Assembly (NCBI RefSeq): GCF_949628265.1
Contig: NC_088787.1
Location: 12,390,501-12,454,500, forward strand
Length of the DNA stretch: 64,000 nt
Direction of reading: 5' to 3'
DNA from: Cloeon dipterum
Lineage: Eukaryota; Arthropoda; Insecta; Ephemeroptera; Baetidae
Part shown: piece by piece, positions 59,701 through 64,000 of the stretch
Layout of the letters: every line of letters begins with the position of its first letter
Position numbering within the stretch: the first letter of the stretch is position 1
Made by a program: the position numbers and the translations under genes
The notes under the pieces: generated by a model
What the model saw: only the letters and a program-made list of their open reading frames with translations
Databases searched by the model: none
Told to the model about the DNA's origin: nothing

Positions 59701-62125
59701 TGATTGTTAGAACCCGAGATTTGGGGTTTAAATTATTTGCAAAACGTGAAAAAGTAATTTTTTTCAAGTTTTTTAGTGGCAAGTTACCCCATCAAGGACA
59801 TCAAATATGGTGTTTGTTCGATTGGGATCGGCGAGAGGAATCCAAAGCACATCTTAATTTTAAAATTTCTCCACGGGGAGATGAGATACTTACCAAAATT
59901 GTCCCGTAAATCCCGTGTAAAAATGAGACTATATTTAAAAAAAACTGACTCATGGTGTAAATCTCTGACCCGTGACATTTCGTCAGCATTTAAATGAATA
60001 CTTTAAAAGCTGAGACGTGGATGTGTCGCAGGCACCAATCGCCCTGCTCAAAATGCGAGCGTAATCGTCGGCGACGCGCTGCTTTTCCGTGCCTGTGATC
60101 GCGTCGTGGTGCTGCAAAACACCCATTGCCTCGCGCAGGGAGTTCAAATTATCGCTTTCACCACTGCTCGCGATAACGTGCATTTGCTTGCAAACCTGAA
60201 TTTTTGTTATAAATTAAAAAATTATAAGTGAATTTCCCTTCACCTGCAAAAGATTGTTGCCGTCTCGCTCGAACTTCTTTAGATTGGGTCTGGACGTGAA
60301 GTATCCCGTCCAGTACGTGTGCTTTTCGCTGGCGTAAGGGAAGAAGTCGTCCTCCTTTACGGGCCAAGTGCGGTTTTCAGCGTGCAACGCTTGCAGGTAG
60401 CACGACGGGGTCGAGTACGCGACAGCCACTCCCGTCTCGTGGGATATTTCGTTTACATGTCTACGTTTACCATTTGAAATTACTCGAGGAAAGGATGAAG
60501 ACTTTACAATTTTACCGGATTAAAACGTCCAAATTTGAGTACCACCTTTTCGCGACAGTGTAAGCGAAATCGGCGCCCATGGTCCAAATGACATTGTTCG
60601 ATCTGTAGGTGTCCGCTTGTCTTTTGGCGATTTGAACGAACTGGACCACCTAGTTGGAGAAACGCGGTCAGATTTTAATCGCATTTAAAATTAAAAATTT
60701 GCCTTTTCTTTATAGTTTTCTTCGGTTACATGATCGGGACAATAAATGTCGAAGCAGAAACCTCGAGGAGCAGTGTAGCCTTCAGACAAGACGCCGGTGA
60801 ACAGATCAGATTCCTCACCTAATAAGTAAAGTAATTTTTTTAGACTAACGAATTTTAGTTCGTAAGATGATACGGGAGTAATTTTTTATTCGTGATCAAT
60901 TAAATTGCTGGACAAGCTGGAATAAGAATTTGGGAAAACTCAATTCTTTTAATAACTAATTTAGCAATTTAGAGTTTTTGGAATCATCTCGTGAAGTAAA
61001 AGGAGGATTAAGATTTTCAAAAATTACGTTTTGAATTTTATTCTTAGTTGACAGTTTGGCTTTCAATCGGGATTTCGGTCCAAAAGGATCGGTTAAACGG
61101 ACGAAATTCAAAATTAATTGTAAATTACACCAATTTTTGTCAGCAAAAGTTAAGAAAAATTTCTTAATGAATTAAATTCCCTAAAATGAAGAAAATTTCT
61201 GTACCAAGGTTTTTGCTGCCGCGCCAAATCATTTCCATGGTCTTGGTCTCTATTCTGTGCGCCTTGTCGTCTGTGTCAAGACGTGCAAAAAAGAGTGCGT
61301 CAAATCCCAGTTGGGCCATCAGAGAAGCCGTTTCGCGAGAGTGGCCAAAGGGGTCGATTTGCCAGCCGACGTGCGGACGACCGCAATCACCAAAAACGTC
61401 CGAGAGGCGCCTGAAAAATTAATTCTTACAATCTGCCGAATTTCACAATAGTTTATCTTTCTTTTCAATTTAATTCCTTTGTCTTTTTGTAGCACTCGGT
61501 AAAAAATAGGCAAACCTGAAGCCCCAGGTGAATTGGTCGATGGTGCTCTGGTAGTGATTTACTGCCTCGTCATTCATGCTCCACGCGCCGCCAGTCAGCT
61601 CCAACTGTCCGTTGGCAACCAATTTCTTCACGTTCTCCTTCAAATCGTCTTTGTTCGTTTCGGACCACCACTTCCAAAAGTACGCCGTCTCCACCCAAAT
61701 GAACCTAATAAAACGGGTTTCCAACAGTGAATTTTAGAATAAAATAATAAAAACAATTACTTTCTAGTCTCATTGATCATTAATTCATTTACAACTCCCT
61801 CGAAAATGCCTCTAACTCCGTTTCCTGTAATTTAAATCATGTATAATTGCGGTTTTCCCTTTTCAATTTTTATTGCCTCCGTAATAATATTCATCGACAG
61901 TTCTGACCCATCCCACGTCATCGTGTGTGTGAGGCACCAAGTGGACAGTGAACAATTTCGGATCAATTTTCGGGCAAGCCTGTACGTGTGTGGGAATGTT
62001 CACTGTTCTATTAATATTATTGAAATAATAAAGCGAATTCTCACCTCGTATCCACAATGTGGATCACAATTGCCGAGCACAATTAAGGCAGAGAGAAAAA
62101 TTATAAAGGTGTGCTTCATTCTCAT
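56748..62125 (-). CDS. Lysosomal alpha-mannosidase, copy 1
   Basis: Seventeen minus-strand exons: 62125-62045, 61979-61877, 61824-61761, 61704-61516, 61410-61205, 60818-60703, 60649-60516, 60460-60244, 60195-60002, 59194-58992, 58936-58728, 58479-58269, 58214-58097, 58042-57772, 57477-57238, 57184-57035, 56972-56748. Total 2931 nt, 976 residues (human MAN2B1 has about 1011). It is a glycoside hydrolase family 38 exo-mannosidase for lysosomal N-glycan breakdown. It has a signal peptide ([18 protein letters not shown]), the zinc-site motif HTHDDVGW, the nucleophile Asp in [17 protein letters not shown], and family blocks such as DRAQGGGS and [10 protein letters not shown]. Introns 2 and 6 use GC donors (61876-61875 and 60702-60701). 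Intron 9 is almost entirely a MITE. A TATAAAAG on the minus strand at 62234-62241 is a likely promoter. Confidence 0.95.
57545..57765 (+). repeat. R1 repeat in mannosidase intron 14
   Basis: Carries TTTCGTCAAGATGTATCCAA, TTTTTGGGGAAACTCTTTG, GGGAAACAGTCTTC and GCATCGGCAAAAAGGATTTT in R1 order. It makes up most of the 294-bp intron between 57478 and 57771. Confidence 0.7.
59227..59984. mobile_element. R2 MITE with terminal inverted repeats
   Basis: GACGAAATGTCACGGGTC at 59227 is repeated as its exact reverse complement at 59967-59984, and a 4-bp AGCA lies directly outside both ends (59223-59226 and 59985-59988), consistent with a target-site duplication. The 758-bp element has no coding capacity. 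Internal words (GTCGAGACGAGTCTAAT, GAGATTTGGGGTTTAAAT) are shared with the R2 copies elsewhere. It lies in mannosidase intron 9 (59195-60001), leaving about 45 bp of original intron. The transposase superfamily is not clear. Confidence 0.85.
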
Positions 62126-63524
62126 TCGCTGTGTTGATGTGCCACCGTGGACGACGAACGAAGACAAAATTTCAAAATTTGTAGAGGTGCGTGTTCAGAC
62201 GGTTGTGTGGGAGGCCGTGTTGATAGCAAGCGCCTTTTATACCAGTTTTAATTGCGCACTATCAGAGTGCATTTGGTTTTCTCACTGCAAAAATTTAGGT
62301 CGAGGTTTTCTTGAGGGAGTAAATTAAAGCGACACAAATTTTCGTGGCAAGAAATACATAGCGAAAAGGTAAAAGACTTGTAGATCAAAGAGGATTTTGT
62401 GACTGTAAAACTTTGGAAAATCTTTGCTTGAACTTTGTAAAATTGACCTCAGAGTAAATTTTGGAGAAAAGTGGCTGCAAAGTTAGCATGTTTTTCTAAT
62501 TGTGAAGACAGACTGTCTCCCTTCTTGTAATCTGATTTTATTTCGAACTAAAGAGTTTCCCCAAAAAATGTCATAAAACGAGCTAGAGGAACCAAAAAAT
62601 GCCAATTAGAAACGCTGTAAATATTGAAGGAAATTGGTAAAATTGGCATTTTAATTGTAGAAAAGTCCTCTTTTCATTATTTCACATTATAAAACAAATT
62701 GACTAACAACTAGTTCAACTGCTTATTTCAACCACCAATCCACTTAAAAGCAATTCAACTAACTGAATCTGACCTCTGAAAGTTTGGATATATTTTTTTA
62801 TAATCAAATAAGGATTTTGAGAAGGTGTGTAATGTGTGTATATTTAGAAGAATTATTAGCTATTTTGAGTTTATAAATGTTTAAATAAAATTAAGGCTTA
62901 AAATATTTATATCTTTTCATGGCTTGAGACAAACATTGATTTATCGCAGGTGAGAAAATGCGATTTGTCTTAGTTCAAAATTTGCATTATTAAGATTAAA
63001 ATATATCGCGGTCTTTGAAAATGGAGATTGCCACTGGTCAGTGCTTGCTAATTTTTTGAATATGAATGATTTTTTATTAAATAATTAATTCATCCATTTT
63101 ACCCTCTCAACAACCTGTGGTGGCTCTGACTCTCTCTGACTCTCTCCCCCACTTTGTGCTAGTGCGCCCTGTGCTCTTGTGACTTCTCACCCCCACTTAA
63201 GATGGTGCTGAAAACCTCCAGAAGTTTCTCCCATATCTCCTATCTCAAAATGTACTTAAATTAACAACATTAATTAGCTGACTAATTGTTTCCTCAATTC
63301 ATCGATATTACAATTTACAATAAACTCTGACAATAAAGGCAAACCCAATTTCACCCTTAAACCATTTCAGCTTTTATAAAGTAAAGAAATTTCGTTTATA
63401 AAATTAAGTTATTACATAATGTTATTAATTGTTTATTCTCTCATCTAAGTCATAATACAAATACGGTGCAAATATAGCACTAGTCAAAGGTTAATTTAAA
63501 ATCACATTTTAGTTAAATTCACCA
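62126..63524. other. Intergenic region between the two mannosidase genes
   Basis: It holds the TATAAAAG of copy 1 (62234-62241, minus), an R1 repeat in minus orientation at about 62455-62660, and a pyrimidine-rich stretch near 63120-63165. No other gene recognised. Confidence 0.55.
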
Positions 63525-63943
63525 TCAAACAGATGTAGTTTTCAAACTGACTACAAAAGTTCGAATCTGCATCGGATACAAAATAACCTCAAAATTATTC
63601 GACGGTCCAACTGTTTTTCTTGCGGGCCCTTCACGGTCTCCAATTCCTTCAAATTGTGCCTGCCACTTGAACCTCTTGCTGTCGCCCACCTTCTGGTTTG
63701 CTCCGAGCATCATCTCTTCAACGCTCACAACCTCCGCTTCAAATAAATCCTGGAAGATGAGATGCACTAATTAAATATCGCAAAAGAAAATGCTCTACTT
63801 GCCGTCAGTGAAACTTTGACAGGAAATTGGTCTTCTTTTTTCTCAAAGGCGTTCTCGAGTCTCAACAAAACTGAGTTGCCCCTCCACGGCTCCATGGTGA
63901 GCAGATTTACGTTTTCAGGCAAAGCCGTTTTGATCCCTGAAAA
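63525..63943 (-). CDS. Lysosomal alpha-mannosidase, copy 2 (partial, C-terminal exons)
   Basis: Two minus-strand exons, 63943-63803 (141 nt) and 63749-63525 (225 nt with stop), joined in phase 0. The gene continues upstream past the window end. It encodes LPENVNLLTMEPWRGNSVLL and then LGANQK, RFKWQ and [13 protein letters not shown], the C-terminal GH38 block. The last exon has exactly the length of the last exon of copy 1, so the two are tandem duplicates. The intron between the exons starts with GC (63802-63801, ACG|GCAAGT). Whether the catalytic part is intact cannot be seen. Confidence 0.9.
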
Positions 63944-64000
63944 CTGAAAACAAAATTAAAACCTAAGCCAAACATATGAACGCAACAAATTAAAAAAACC

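Noticed and set aside
1-64000. CRISPR arrays, bacterial operons or phage-type systems
   Set aside because: All genes are spliced eukaryotic genes; no regularly spaced short repeats were seen.

Overview
The window is eukaryotic nuclear DNA, almost certainly from an arthropod and most likely an insect. It holds spliced genes with GT-AG (and some GC-AG) introns, many only 45-100 bp long, in an AT-rich background with dispersed SINE- and MITE-like repeats. I rebuilt the gene models by hand from splice sites and reading-frame phase; every multi-exon model given as complete sums to a whole number of codons. The order of insect cannot be fixed from this sequence.

Layout. 339-830 (+): last two coding exons of a protein tyrosine phosphatase whose WPD loop reads WPS. 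2140-2515 (-): frameshifted relic of a sulfotransferase 3' end. 2811-4226 and 4510-5895 (-): two tandem galactose 3-O-sulfotransferase-like genes with matching exon structure. 6.0-15.6 kb: no convincing gene, but a degenerate tandem array of 5S-rRNA-like units, SINEs and other repeats. 15.65-22.83, 24.18-29.64, 30.70-35.72 and 39.59-55.45 kb (+): four complete, tandem SLC12 cation-chloride cotransporters (here NKCC-A, -B, -C, -D), each with its own TATA box. 37.77-39.14 kb (-): the NAD(P)H-hydrate dehydratase gene (Naxd), between C and D. 56.75-62.13 kb (-): a complete lysosomal alpha-mannosidase. 63.53 kb to the window end (-): the last two exons of a second, tandem mannosidase.

The main biological point is the SLC12 cluster. 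NKCC-D keeps the tyrosine that coordinates K+ in NKCC1 (human Tyr383). NKCC-A has His there, as in the K+-independent mammalian Na-Cl cotransporter, and NKCC-B and -C have Asn. B and C also change the second Na+-site serine to Thr, and C loses the TM6 proline that contacts K+. C alone lacks the RFxV docking motif for SPAK/OSR1 (Fray) kinases. The cluster therefore looks like one conventional Na-K-2Cl transporter (D) plus derived copies with altered ion selectivity and kinase control. Promoter differences (a CRE before A, Grainyhead-like sites before D) suggest separate regulation.

Other points: GC-AG introns are frequent (5 of about 95), one SINE body occurs with both a 5S-like and a tRNA-like head, and a TIR-bearing MITE makes up nearly all of one mannosidase intron.
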